From the NCBI GenBank assembly GCA_964293305.1, contig CAXYYO010000050.1:1-20279 (forward strand): a stretch of DNA of 20,279 nucleotides, read 5' to 3'. The position numbers were made by a program, and so were the translations under genes. Below are positions 1 through 7,619 of this stretch, piece by piece. The notes under the pieces are model-generated. The model made no database searches and was not told where the DNA came from. It saw nothing but the letters and a program-made list of their open reading frames with translations. The stretch's first letter is position 1. Each line of letters starts with the position of its first letter. The DNA comes from CALAGJ01 sp964293305 (GTDB taxonomy: Bacteria > Bacteroidota > Bacteroidia > Chitinophagales > Chitinophagaceae).

Positions 1-1
1 A

Positions 2-823
2 TCTGACAATATCGAAAATGCAAAAAGTAAAATCTATGAATTGGCAAAAGGAGGGGCAAATATTATTTGCCTGCAAGAGCTATTCACATCATTATATTTT
101 TGTGATGTAGAAGATTATAACAATTTTGATTTAGCAAGTGCGGTACCTGGCCCAATAACAGAAACATTCGCTGCTATAGCAAATGAGACAGGTGCCGTAT
201 TGGTGTTATCCCTTTTCGAAAAAGCGGCACCTGGTCTGTATTATAATACAACTGCGGTTATTGATGCAGATGGAAGCTATCTTGGCAAATACAGGAAAAA
301 CCATATACCTGATGACCCTGGGTATTACGAAAAATTTTACTTCACACCAGGCGATACCGGCTATCAAGTTTTTAAAACAAAATACGCCACTCTCGGTGTA
401 CTTATTTGTTGGGATCAATGGTACCCTGAGGCATCAAGAATTACTGCCTTGATGGGTGCAGAAATAATTTTTTATCCAACAGCTATAGGATGGCACCTGC
501 ATCAAGATGAACAAACAAATACAGACCAGTACAATGCTTGGCAAACCATTCAGCAATCTCATGCTATAGCTAATGGTATATGTGTGGTAAGTGTAAATAG
601 GGTGGGTACAGAAGCGGGTACAAAATTTTGGGGTGGTTCATTTATAACCAATCAATATGGCAGTATTCTTTTCCAAGCACCGCACAACGATGAAGTGATA
701 CATGTAGAGAGCTTAGATTTAAGACAATCCGACCATTATCGTAAATATTGGCCCTTTTTACGCGACAGAAGAATTGATACTTATGCACCAATAATGAAAA
801 GATATATTGGTGACGAAAAATAA
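2..823 (+). CDS. aguB: N-carbamoylputrescine amidase, 5' end cut by window edge
   Basis: Cytosolic carbon-nitrogen hydrolase (nitrilase superfamily) that converts N-carbamoylputrescine to putrescine, CO2 and ammonia. The frame is open from base 2, so the start lies upstream of the window; the stop is TAA at 821-823. The whole catalytic triad is visible: Glu in ICLQELF (bases about 68-88), Lys in GKYRKNHIPDDPGYYEKF and Cys in LICWDQWYPE. The stretch GKYRKNHIPDDPGYYEKFYF is characteristic of N-carbamoylputrescine amidases rather than beta-ureidopropionases. Only a short N-terminal piece of a protein of roughly 290 residues seems to be missing. In many bacteria this gene sits beside an agmatine deiminase gene, so a cytosolic one may lie upstream; two exported deiminase-family genes lie about 11.5 kb downstream in this window. 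Confidence 0.93.
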   Translation, partial: SDNIENAKSKIYELAKGGANIICLQELFTSLYFCDVEDYNNFDLASAVPGPITETFAAIANETGAVLVLSLFEKAAPGLYYNTTAVIDADGSYLGKYRKNHIPDDPGYYEKFYFTPGDTGYQVFKTKYATLGVLICWDQWYPEASRITALMGAEIIFYPTAIGWHLHQDEQTNTDQYNAWQTIQQSHAIANGICVVSVNRVGTEAGTKFWGGSFITNQYGSILFQAPHNDEVIHVESLDLRQSDHYRKYWPFLRDRRIDTYAPIMKRYIGDEK

Positions 824-1008
824 AGTCATCATTAGAATTCATTTGGGTTAATCAGAAAGGATTTTTTGTACTTTAATGCCATACAATAACTGACAATGAA
901 TTGTGGCGTAACAGAGGTTGTCATTAAAAAAAATGTGTTAGAATTAAAGAAATAATGGCTCTATCTAAACTACTTCATATCAGGTCTAAAATACATGCCT
1001 ACGTTCAA

Positions 1009-3006
1009 ATGCAGCATTCTCTAAAAAAAATACTACTAAGCATCATACTACTTTTTATACACGAATTGGGTATGGCGCAAACTGCCGACAGAGTTTTTGT
1101 AAATGCAAAAATTTATAAAGGGGATAATCAATTCGATCAAGCACTTGCTATTAAAAATGGGATTATAATTTTTACAGGAACAAATATGGGTGCCAAAGTG
1201 TACATTGATAAAAAAACCAGGGTTGATGATTTAGGCGGAAGGCTAGTTTTACCTGGCCTCCATGATGTACACATGCACCCCTTGGAAGCGTTTACAAACG
1301 CTATTGGAGATTTCTTTTTTACAGAAGGCATTTCTGATCCGGAAGACTATGTAAAGGAATTAAAAAAAGCCAAAATACCTGTCAATTCAAACGGTTGGAA
1401 AATGGGGTTTGGCCATGATATATACGTGCTGCTCCAATCAAAAAAAACACCCAGAAAAATGCTAGATGAAATTTGCCCTGACTATCCAATGTTTGTATGG
1501 GAAGCTACTTCGCACTCTGCATGGTTGAATACCCCCGGCCTACGTGCAGCGGGTTTTTATGCCAACACTCCCGACCCAGTGGGTGGTCATATTATGAAAG
1601 ACAGTACTGGCGAGCCTTCCGGAATTGTAATGGACAATGCAGGTGATATAGCTTTGCAAATGGCAATTGCTATAAACCCTGTTATTGAAAAAGAAAACTA
1701 TGATGGACTTGTAGATACCGGCTTACCACTTATAGCAAAAAATGGCATCACATCATTTTGCGAAGCAAGAACTTATTGGAAACAGAATTTTATACAAACC
1801 TGGCAAAAAATAAAAGACAACAACCTGCTTACTGCAAGAGTTGTATTAACACCTTGGGGATATCCAGGCACACCAGTTGACAGCTTGATTGATGCGCTGA
1901 AAAAACTATATGACAGAGGAGATGATTTGCTAAAAATAACAGAAGTAAAATTGTATGCCGATGGACTTACCTTTAATACAACTGCTGCTATGTTATCACC
2001 ATACAATATTGACATAGGCATTCCCTATAACATAGGGTTAAATTACAACACAGAGAGTAGAATGGCAACACTGATAACAGCATTGGAAAAATATGGCTAT
2101 GATTTTCATATACATGCCATTGGGGACAGGGGGGTAAGCGAATCACTTAATGCCATTGAAAGGGCTAGGGCCATCAATGGTGATATTGGAACTAGACACA
2201 GAATTACCCATTTGGAAACTGTGGATACCAGCGATTATGTGCGCTTTAAAAAACTAAATATAATTGCTGATATACAAGTAGCTGGCGCATTTACCAATCC
2301 AGAGAAATGGCATGATAATGATTTCGTAATTGGTGAAAAAAGGGCTTCTGTTTTCGCTCCACTAAAATCAATCTATCATACTGGTGCTACTGTTACATTA
2401 AGCAGCGATTATGATGTGAGTGCTTTAAGCCCATTTGTTGGAATGCAACATGCTCTAACAAGGTTACCACAAGAATTGCCCAATGTAGATGCTGTAGTAA
2501 AATGCTATACCATAAATGGAGCTTATACTATGAGGCAAGAAAAAGTAACGGGCAGTCTTGAAACAGGCAAATATGCTGACCTCATAGTAACTGACAGAGA
2601 TATATTTAACATCCCTGTGGAGCAAATAGGCAGCACAAGGGTTTGCCTTACATTATTGGGAGGAAAAGAAGTTTACGTAGAGCCTAGATTTTATGAGGCT
2701 ATTGATACAACAATAAATGCCCAAACCGCAAAATGTCTGGTATATCCTGAAGAAGTAAATGATGTGGTGAACCTAAAGATTGCTCTGAAAAAAAAGGAAA
2801 CTCTTTCCTATAAAATTTGTAACAGCAAAGGCAGACAGGTGTATGCAAATTCTTATATTCATAGTGTTGACATTTCTAACATAAGCATCAATACATCACA
2901 TTTAATTGAAGGTGATTATACAATAATGGTAAAAACATCCGTTGGAAAATTGATTGGTAAGCATTCATTTAAAATTGTTAGAATACAAAGTTTGCATGAT
3001 TTTTAG
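1009..3006 (+). CDS. Secreted YtcJ-type amidohydrolase with type IX sorting domain
   Basis: Metal-dependent amidohydrolase (Amidohydro_3/YtcJ group), substrate unknown. An in-frame ATG exists at 955, but the ATG at 1009 directly begins a normal signal peptide (basic HSLKK, hydrophobic ILLSIILLF, cleavage after GMAQ), so I chose it. Numbered from the 955 ATG, the metal and catalytic residues are HDVHMH (His106, His108), Lys332 in EVKLYADG, His385/His387 in FHIHAIGD, His419 in RITHLET and Asp485 in LSSDYDVS; all expected ligands are present. Residues about 596-676 resemble a type IX secretion C-terminal domain (VYPEEVNDVVNLKI, then KICNSKGRQVY, INTSHLIEGDYTIMV and KIVR), so export across the outer membrane is likely. 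The first motif is VYPEE rather than the usual VYPNP. Related enzymes act on N-substituted formamides or cyclic amides, but the sequence does not reveal the substrate. It stands alone on the + strand between aguB and a lipoprotein gene. Confidence 0.85.
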   Translation: MQHSLKKILLSIILLFIHELGMAQTADRVFVNAKIYKGDNQFDQALAIKNGIIIFTGTNMGAKVYIDKKTRVDDLGGRLVLPGLHDVHMHPLEAFTNAIGDFFFTEGISDPEDYVKELKKAKIPVNSNGWKMGFGHDIYVLLQSKKTPRKMLDEICPDYPMFVWEATSHSAWLNTPGLRAAGFYANTPDPVGGHIMKDSTGEPSGIVMDNAGDIALQMAIAINPVIEKENYDGLVDTGLPLIAKNGITSFCEARTYWKQNFIQTWQKIKDNNLLTARVVLTPWGYPGTPVDSLIDALKKLYDRGDDLLKITEVKLYADGLTFNTTAAMLSPYNIDIGIPYNIGLNYNTESRMATLITALEKYGYDFHIHAIGDRGVSESLNAIERARAINGDIGTRHRITHLETVDTSDYVRFKKLNIIADIQVAGAFTNPEKWHDNDFVIGEKRASVFAPLKSIYHTGATVTLSSDYDVSALSPFVGMQHALTRLPQELPNVDAVVKCYTINGAYTMRQEKVTGSLETGKYADLIVTDRDIFNIPVEQIGSTRVCLTLLGGKEVYVEPRFYEAIDTTINAQTAKCLVYPEEVNDVVNLKIALKKKETLSYKICNSKGRQVYANSYIHSVDISNISINTSHLIEGDYTIMVKTSVGKLIGKHSFKIVRIQSLHDF

Positions 3007-3270
3007 AAGAGATTTTTTAAAAAAATATTTTAAGCATGGTAGTAGATCTTTCCCACCTGTATGGTATCCTAAGATTTCAAAAACAAATCCTCCGAAGCCA
3101 TCTATTTTATTGAATTCCTGTTTTCCAATAAGGCAAACTTTGAGTATAAAATCGGCATAGTATTGTTTTGCATTGGTGTATCTATGTTTTATAGTGTAAC
3201 CCCTCTGCCGCATTCTCCATTTGACCCATACTTTCAAATTGTTTACTTTGCCGTACAAATATATTTTCAC
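2965..3270 (-). CDS. Possible small antisense gene or gene remnant, unknown function
   Basis: An open frame of 101 codons runs on the minus strand, starting with GTG at 3270; an ATG follows at 3213. It overlaps the last 42 bases of the amidohydrolase gene on the other strand. The product would be basic and aromatic-rich (for example KQYYADFILKVCLIGKQE and KIDGFGGFVFEILGYHTGG). The composition is protein-like and it fills an otherwise empty gap, which is why it is listed. I do not recognise a family, see no signal peptide and no ribosome-binding site, and the GTG start is weak. It could be the remnant of a larger gene, or chance. Confidence 0.2.
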   Translation of the reverse strand: MKIYLYGKVNNLKVWVKWRMRQRGYTIKHRYTNAKQYYADFILKVCLIGKQEFNKIDGFGGFVFEILGYHTGGKDLLPCLKYFFKKSLLKIMQTLYSNNFK

Positions 3271-3300
3271 TATCCTTTTATAATTAAAAAATAAAGACTA
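3007..3300. other. Intergenic stretch between amidohydrolase and lipoprotein genes
   Basis: AT-rich spacer of 294 bases. The amidohydrolase stop is followed by short A and T runs (about 3010-3035) that could weakly help termination, without a convincing GC-rich stem. On the minus strand the stretch is open for about 100 codons (see the separate low-confidence entry at 2965-3270). No tRNA, small-RNA structure or clear promoter was recognised. Confidence 0.5.
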
Positions 3301-4395
3301 ATGATATACAAGATATTTTATAGCACAATAATATACTTTGTTGTTTTTTTATTGGCATGTAATAAAACAACCGAAATAATAGAAGCATCTAATATAAACC
3401 TATCTGTAAATGCCTCTCATAATGCTTTTGATTTGCGTGTACTACAGTTTAATGTATGGCAGGAAGGAACTAGCGTTTCAAATGGTTTGGAAAAAATAGC
3501 CAATATAATTATTGAATCCAATGCCGATGTGGTAAGTTTTGTAGAAGTCAGGAATTATACGGGAGACTGGATTACGAAAATTATAAATGAGCTGGAGGAA
3601 AAAGGATATTACTATAATGGAAGTTTTGTAGATGGCACCACTGTAGGTCTCATCAGCAAATATGATATAACAGAAAGTGTAAAAATCAATAGCAGTATAG
3701 CTGCTTATACATTAAATATTGAGGGATTAGATCTATTTCTGTGTTCTGCCCACTTGGATTACACACATTATGCTTTGTATTTACCTAGAGGTTATAATGG
3801 AGGTTCTCCTGACTGGAATATGATTGATGACAACCAAGACGGTAAACCAGATCCTGTAACCAATACAAAAAGAATTTCGCGGTATAATCTCGCTTCACAA
3901 AGAGATGAAGCCATAAATGATTTTATACAATGGGCTAAAAGCAAAACGCTGCCTATTGTTTTGTGTGGCGATTTTAATGAAGCCTCTTGCCTTGACTGGA
4001 CAACTACCACAGAAAATTTATATGACCACAACGGTGTAGTATTTGAATGGCAAAATACAAAAATGTTGCAAGATGCTGGATTTACAGATAGCTACCGTGA
4101 GGTAAATCCCAATGAAAAAACACATCCTGGAATCACCTGGCCTTCTTTTGCCAATGGTGTTGGCCATACAAACTGGATCACTAAATCTGACGAACGTGAC
4201 CGCATAGATTTTATATTTTTTAAGGGTGATGGCATGTATTCATCATCGGCAATGATAGCCGGGCCAGTAAAAAGCTATGTAAAGAATAAAGTAGTAAAAG
4301 AAAGAACCTCAGATATTTTTATCGCATCTGATTTGCCTTGGCCTTCAGATCATAAAGGCGTATTATCGGTATTGCATATACCAGGTTGCCATTAA
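3301..4395 (+). CDS. Endonuclease/exonuclease/phosphatase-family lipoprotein
   Basis: Exported hydrolase of the EEP superfamily (DNase I/exonuclease III/phosphodiesterase fold), 364 residues; the bond it cleaves cannot be told from sequence. The N-terminus is a lipoprotein signal, a hydrophobic segment ending in FLLAC with the lipidated Cys at residue 20, followed by Asn-Lys. Catalytic motifs are in the expected order: LQFNVW (Asn51), SFVEVRN (Glu82), SAHLDY (His150), LCGDFNEAS (Asp223, Asn225), DRIDFIF (Asp302) and WPSDHKGV (Asp349, His350), which is a complete active site. Between SAHLDY and GDFN there is an extra loop, residues about 160-190, with DDNQDGKPD, an EF-hand-like DxNxDGxxD calcium-binding pattern. 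A phosphodiesterase, sphingomyelinase-like or nuclease role is possible. It follows the amidohydrolase after a spacer of 294 bases and may share its transcript or have its own promoter. Confidence 0.85.
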   Translation: MIYKIFYSTIIYFVVFLLACNKTTEIIEASNINLSVNASHNAFDLRVLQFNVWQEGTSVSNGLEKIANIIIESNADVVSFVEVRNYTGDWITKIINELEEKGYYYNGSFVDGTTVGLISKYDITESVKINSSIAAYTLNIEGLDLFLCSAHLDYTHYALYLPRGYNGGSPDWNMIDDNQDGKPDPVTNTKRISRYNLASQRDEAINDFIQWAKSKTLPIVLCGDFNEASCLDWTTTTENLYDHNGVVFEWQNTKMLQDAGFTDSYREVNPNEKTHPGITWPSFANGVGHTNWITKSDERDRIDFIFFKGDGMYSSSAMIAGPVKSYVKNKVVKERTSDIFIASDLPWPSDHKGVLSVLHIPGCH

Positions 4396-5009
4396 AAAGA
4401 ATTTATAAGGGAGTGACAGAACCAATGATGTATTATGGCTAGTAGACTATCCCATAATAATTCTGGATTCATGATGATTTATTTACAAAATCCTGCTCTA
4501 TGTATCAGGATAAAATTTCAATCTAACAAAAATAATCCGGTAGATAAATCTGAAGAGAGCATCGTAAAAGAGTGTATGTATCACCGGAGTAAAGTTACTG
4601 CGCCTGCTGCATAAACTATAATAAAAATTCTACAATACAGCGCTTTTTACACCAAAAAAAAGGAAAGCCACAAACAGAAAAATCTAACAATAATAATATT
4701 TGAGCGCATAAAAATTACAGGTCAATTTTATTTCATAGTAGTAATGAAGTTTGGCTCAAAATAAAGACCTGCCTAAATTTTGCTCATACTAATAATATTA
4801 TCTATTCAGCGATAACATCTTATAAAATCACAGGCAAAAAATGTTAGTGAATAAAGATATATTAATGGGAGCAACATTTAGTGCGCAAATTCAATTATGG
4901 GTTCAACTGCTTTGCTACGAAGAAACCCAGTTGCGTCGCACACTTTGGCGCCTTGCTCTTTGTTCGGCACTGTGCAGGCACCCTCACTAAATGATGCTCA
5001 TTGTAATAA
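4396..5009. other. Long intergenic region between convergent genes
   Basis: 614 bases separate the stop of the EEP lipoprotein gene (+) and the stop of the response regulator gene (-). The first part, 4396-4868, is very AT-rich, has many stops in all frames and shows no recognisable gene, RNA or strong hairpin. The last part, 4869-4999, is clearly different in composition and has inverted terminal repeats (separate entry). Confidence 0.7.
4869..4999. repeat. 131-bp GC-richer element with 15-bp imperfect terminal inverted repeats
   Basis: The left end GAGCAACATTTAGTG (4869-4883) matches the reverse complement of the right end, CACTAAATGATGCTC (4985-4999), at 14 of 15 positions. The inside is visibly richer in G+C than its surroundings and full of small dyads: GGGTTC against GAAACCC, CAACTG against CAGTTG, the palindrome GGCGCC and GCACTGTGC. 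There is no open frame of note. No convincing target-site duplication flanks it. This architecture fits a MITE or REP-like dispersed palindrome. Because it ends 10 bases beyond the stop of the minus-strand regulator gene and lies between convergent genes, it may also act as a transcript end. Only one copy is seen in this window. Confidence 0.5.
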
Positions 5010-5762
5010 CTACCAGTTGGGCTTGTGTTCTCCAAATGTTCTGCTTCGAAGTAATTCAAGAAAACTTTCCCTTTGAGCTTTGCTCAATGGCAGTTCATGC
5101 TTTTGTATATGAATAATATTTCCCTCAATGCTGTCAATTTTGTCTAAGTTTATTATATATGAACGATGGATGCGAAAGAACAAACCAGCGGGTAGTATAT
5201 CTTCCAAATGACTCATTGACATAAGGGATATTATACGTTCTGTTTTTGTTTGTATGCGTACATATTTTTGCAATGCCTCAATAAATAGTATTTCATCGAA
5301 AATAACTTTTATGATTTTGTAGTCAGCCTTCACAAAAAAATAAGGGATAGCCAGTTCGTTGATATTAGCAGGAGCGGGTTCATTATAACTTTTTCTGCGG
5401 TAATCAATCCATTCAACTGCTTTAGCCACAGCTTTAAAAAAACGGTCGAATTCAATAGGTTTTAATATATAATCAAGCACCTCTAGTTCGTATCCTTCTA
5501 CAGAGTGTTCAGAATAGGCTGTTGTAATAATGGTGGCAGGCCGTTTATGGAGCATACGTAATAACTCTATACCTGTAAGCTCGGGCATATTAATATCCAG
5601 AAAAAGGATATCTGGTTGTAGTTGTTGAAGTGCAAGCTTTGCACTAATGGCATCAGGGCAAGAAGCAATAATTTCCAGATAGGGAATTTTGGCAATATGA
5701 TTGGCCATCAGTTCTCGGGCCAATATTTCATCATCAACTATTATACAGGTGTATTTTTTCAT
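5010..5762 (-). CDS. LytTR-family response regulator
   Basis: DNA-binding response regulator of 250 residues. Receiver domain, residues 1-115: acidic pocket Asp10/Asp11 in IIVDDE, phospho-acceptor Asp56 in FLDINMP, Thr in IITTAYS and Lys101 in YILKPIEF are all present. LytTR DNA-binding domain, residues about 145-245, with FVKADYKIIKV, YVRIQT, FFRIHRSYIIN and LPLSKAQRESF, typical of the family. The start ATG (5762) overlaps the stop of the histidine kinase gene by 4 bases (ATGA), which indicates translational coupling and a cognate pair. LytTR regulators generally bind pairs of short direct repeats upstream of target genes. The target is unknown; the divergent dehydrogenase/aminotransferase cluster is the nearest candidate, but that is inference from position only. 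Confidence 0.95.
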   Translation of the reverse strand: MKKYTCIIVDDEILARELMANHIAKIPYLEIIASCPDAISAKLALQQLQPDILFLDINMPELTGIELLRMLHKRPATIITTAYSEHSVEGYELEVLDYILKPIEFDRFFKAVAKAVEWIDYRRKSYNEPAPANINELAIPYFFVKADYKIIKVIFDEILFIEALQKYVRIQTKTERIISLMSMSHLEDILPAGLFFRIHRSYIINLDKIDSIEGNIIHIQKHELPLSKAQRESFLELLRSRTFGEHKPNW

Positions 5763-6769
5763 GCCTGATTCAATTGTATTGTTAGGTGCAAATTAAAAAC
5801 ACTCTCACTTTTTTCAGTTTCAAACATATATTTCTCTGGATAATTTAATTCTAGTTGACGACGTACATTTTGCAAGCCAATACCCCCTATTTCATTTTCA
5901 GATAATGAAACAGGTATGCTATTTTCTGTTGTAAAAATAAGCTTACCATCATCATGAATTTCACCACATATTTTTATAAATGCGCTTTCTTCATTATTAA
6001 CATTGCTATGCTTAAAACAATTTTCAGCTAGCGTAATAAGCAGCATAGGTAAAATCATCCAGCCTTTTAAATTTCCTTCAATATAAAAATCAACATTGGT
6101 TGATTTGAGTTTACGCAATAGGTTCAATTCAATATACTGACGTACTGTTTCAATTTCTTTATTTAAAAAAACCCTCCCGCCATTGCCTTCATACAACATA
6201 TAACGGAGAAGTGAAGAGAGTTTTGCCACCATAGGGGCAGCATTATCATGCTTTTGCAGAGAAAGGGAATAAATATTGTTCAGCGCATTAAACATAAAAT
6301 GAGGACTCATTTGGGAGCGTAGAAAATTCAGCTCGGCTTCAAGTTTTTGATTTTGCAACACCAACTGCCCTTCCCGTTCTAACTGCCATTGCTTAAAATA
6401 CCAGTATAATAATGATAACAGTAGGAATAATGTAGTGTTTAGCACCATTGAAAACACATTGCGCCAGCCAGCAAAATTGTACACAATTTTTTCAAGCCCC
6501 GTTATACGCAAAAACAAAATGTATAAAATGATAGTTGTGAATAATACAAAAACATAAAGCATGTTTTTTTTCTTTGCTAAAAAAATGGGAATCAACACCT
6601 GCAGGTTGGTATAAATTAATACAGCATAAAGTAAAATATCTAAGCTTGTAATTGCTATTGCTTCCAACCAATTGTCCTGAAGAAAAAAATAATCAAATAC
6701 AAACAGCCAAATAAAAACCCAAAAGGCAGCTTGTTCTATTTTTTTAATATGGGGAGAAAGACTTGACAT
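5759..6769 (-). CDS. Membrane sensor histidine kinase, LytS/YehU-like
   Basis: His_kinase-type sensor (LytS/AlgZ group), 336 residues from the ATG at 6769. A TTG 24 bases upstream (6793) also lies in frame, but the ATG is the better start. Four hydrophobic segments, residues about 12-30, 35-62, 68-88 and 105-125, form a small membrane sensor without a large extracytoplasmic loop. A short coiled coil (about 130-150) leads to the phosphorylation motif FLRSQMSPHFMFNALNNI, with the phospho-accepting His at about residue 157. The ATPase domain shows the N-box LITLAENCFKHSN and the G-box GGIGLQNVRRQLELNY. It overlaps the response regulator gene by 4 bases and the two are read as one operon. The signal sensed is unknown. 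Confidence 0.93.
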   Translation of the reverse strand: MSSLSPHIKKIEQAAFWVFIWLFVFDYFFLQDNWLEAIAITSLDILLYAVLIYTNLQVLIPIFLAKKKNMLYVFVLFTTIILYILFLRITGLEKIVYNFAGWRNVFSMVLNTTLFLLLSLLYWYFKQWQLEREGQLVLQNQKLEAELNFLRSQMSPHFMFNALNNIYSLSLQKHDNAAPMVAKLSSLLRYMLYEGNGGRVFLNKEIETVRQYIELNLLRKLKSTNVDFYIEGNLKGWMILPMLLITLAENCFKHSNVNNEESAFIKICGEIHDDGKLIFTTENSIPVSLSENEIGGIGLQNVRRQLELNYPEKYMFETEKSESVFNLHLTIQLNQA

Positions 6770-6903
6770 TCTATATAATTTCCAGACAATCAAAATTAGA
6801 TGTTTTAGTATAAAATACTATAGTTTTTCCCTTAATGGAGCTATTGCTTCCCTAAGATATCACTATAAAGGCCTCAAGCCACAATCCCCACCTAAAAACT
6901 CTT

Positions 6904-6923
6904 TTCATGACCTCTATCATGAA
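6904..6923. promoter_or_regulatory. Perfect 7-bp dyad, possible operator
   Basis: TTCATGA (6904-6910), a 6-base spacer, then TCATGAA (6917-6923) form a perfect inverted repeat. It lies in the intergenic region between the divergent kinase gene (start 6769) and the dehydrogenase/aminotransferase cluster (from 7038). The size and symmetry fit a site for a dimeric regulator. It does not look like the direct-repeat site typical of LytTR proteins, so the binding protein is unknown. A short dyad in AT-rich DNA can arise by chance. Confidence 0.35.
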
Positions 6924-7037
6924 GACTATACCAGAAATCAACCAGTTAGAGGAAAACCTTTTTTTCATCAAAGTACTCTTGTTTCTTTTGACATAATGCA
7001 TATACAAATTCACAAAAGATTTCAACAGAAATAAAGC

Positions 7038-7614
7038 ATGACTCCCGTTTTAAAATCCATATTTCCATTTACCCAATCAGTCATTGCAGAATATCCTATA
7101 ATGACTGATTCTCATATTTCGGCAAAGCTAGAAAATGCTAAGAATGCTTTTCCTGTTTGGCGAAAAGAAGGTGATACAAAAAGGTCCAAAGTTTTACTGA
7201 ATGTAGCGTCCTTGTTGCGACAACAAAAGTTAGAATTGGCAAAATTGATTACAGTAGAAATGGGTAAGCTTACAAAAGAAGCGATTGCTGAAATCGAAAA
7301 GTGTGCATCCTGCTGTGAATATTATGCATCCAATGCATCGCTTTTTTAAGGGATGAGCTTATAGAAAAGGATGCAATAGAAAAAGCTAATCAGTCTCCTT
7401 ACCGTTTAGGAGGGAGCATCTGGACTAAAGATGTGGAAAAGGGAGTTTCACTTGCAAGGGCAATTAATACAGGTGCCGTTTTCATAAACACATTGGTAAA
7501 AAGCGATCCACGGTTGCTTTTGGTGGAATAAAGAAATCCGGTTTCGGCCGTGAATTGGGGAGGGCGGGTATTTTAGAATTTGTAAATACCAAAATCATCG
7601 TCGCAGAAATATAA
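7038..7614 (+). pseudogene. Internally deleted and frameshifted succinate-semialdehyde dehydrogenase
   Basis: Remnant of an NAD(P)-dependent aldehyde dehydrogenase of the succinate-semialdehyde type. The N-terminal part (7038-7349) reads FPFTQSVIAEYPIMTD through VEMGKLTKEAIAEIEKCA to YYASNASLF and then stops. The C-terminal part continues in another frame (7352-7531) with ANQSPYRLGGSIWTKDVEKG and INTGAVFINTLVKSDPRL. It shifts again near 7517 to FGGIKKSGFGRELG and ends with TAA at 7612-7614. One more T in the T6 run at 7342-7347 would join the first two parts as LFLRDELIEKD, and one more C near 7517 would restore DPRLPFGGIKKSG. The centre of the protein, roughly 260 residues with the cofactor site, general-base Glu and catalytic Cys, is absent, so no active enzyme is possible even if both frameshifts were read errors. 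The remnant ends 5 bases before the next ATG, so it was probably the first gene of this operon. Confidence 0.88.
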
Positions 7615-7619
7615 TTGAC

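Noticed and set aside
955..1008. ATG at 955 as the start of the amidohydrolase
   Set aside because: The extra 18 residues would precede the signal peptide; the ATG at 1009 gives a signal peptide of usual length.
4396..4868. tRNA or small structured RNA in the long intergenic stretch
   Set aside because: I found no cloverleaf or T-loop pattern and no strong GC-rich stem; the region is AT-rich with scattered stops.
7038..7614. Programmed frameshifting that restores a functional dehydrogenase
   Set aside because: Even if both frameshifts were bypassed, the central part with the catalytic Glu and Cys is missing, so no active enzyme would result.
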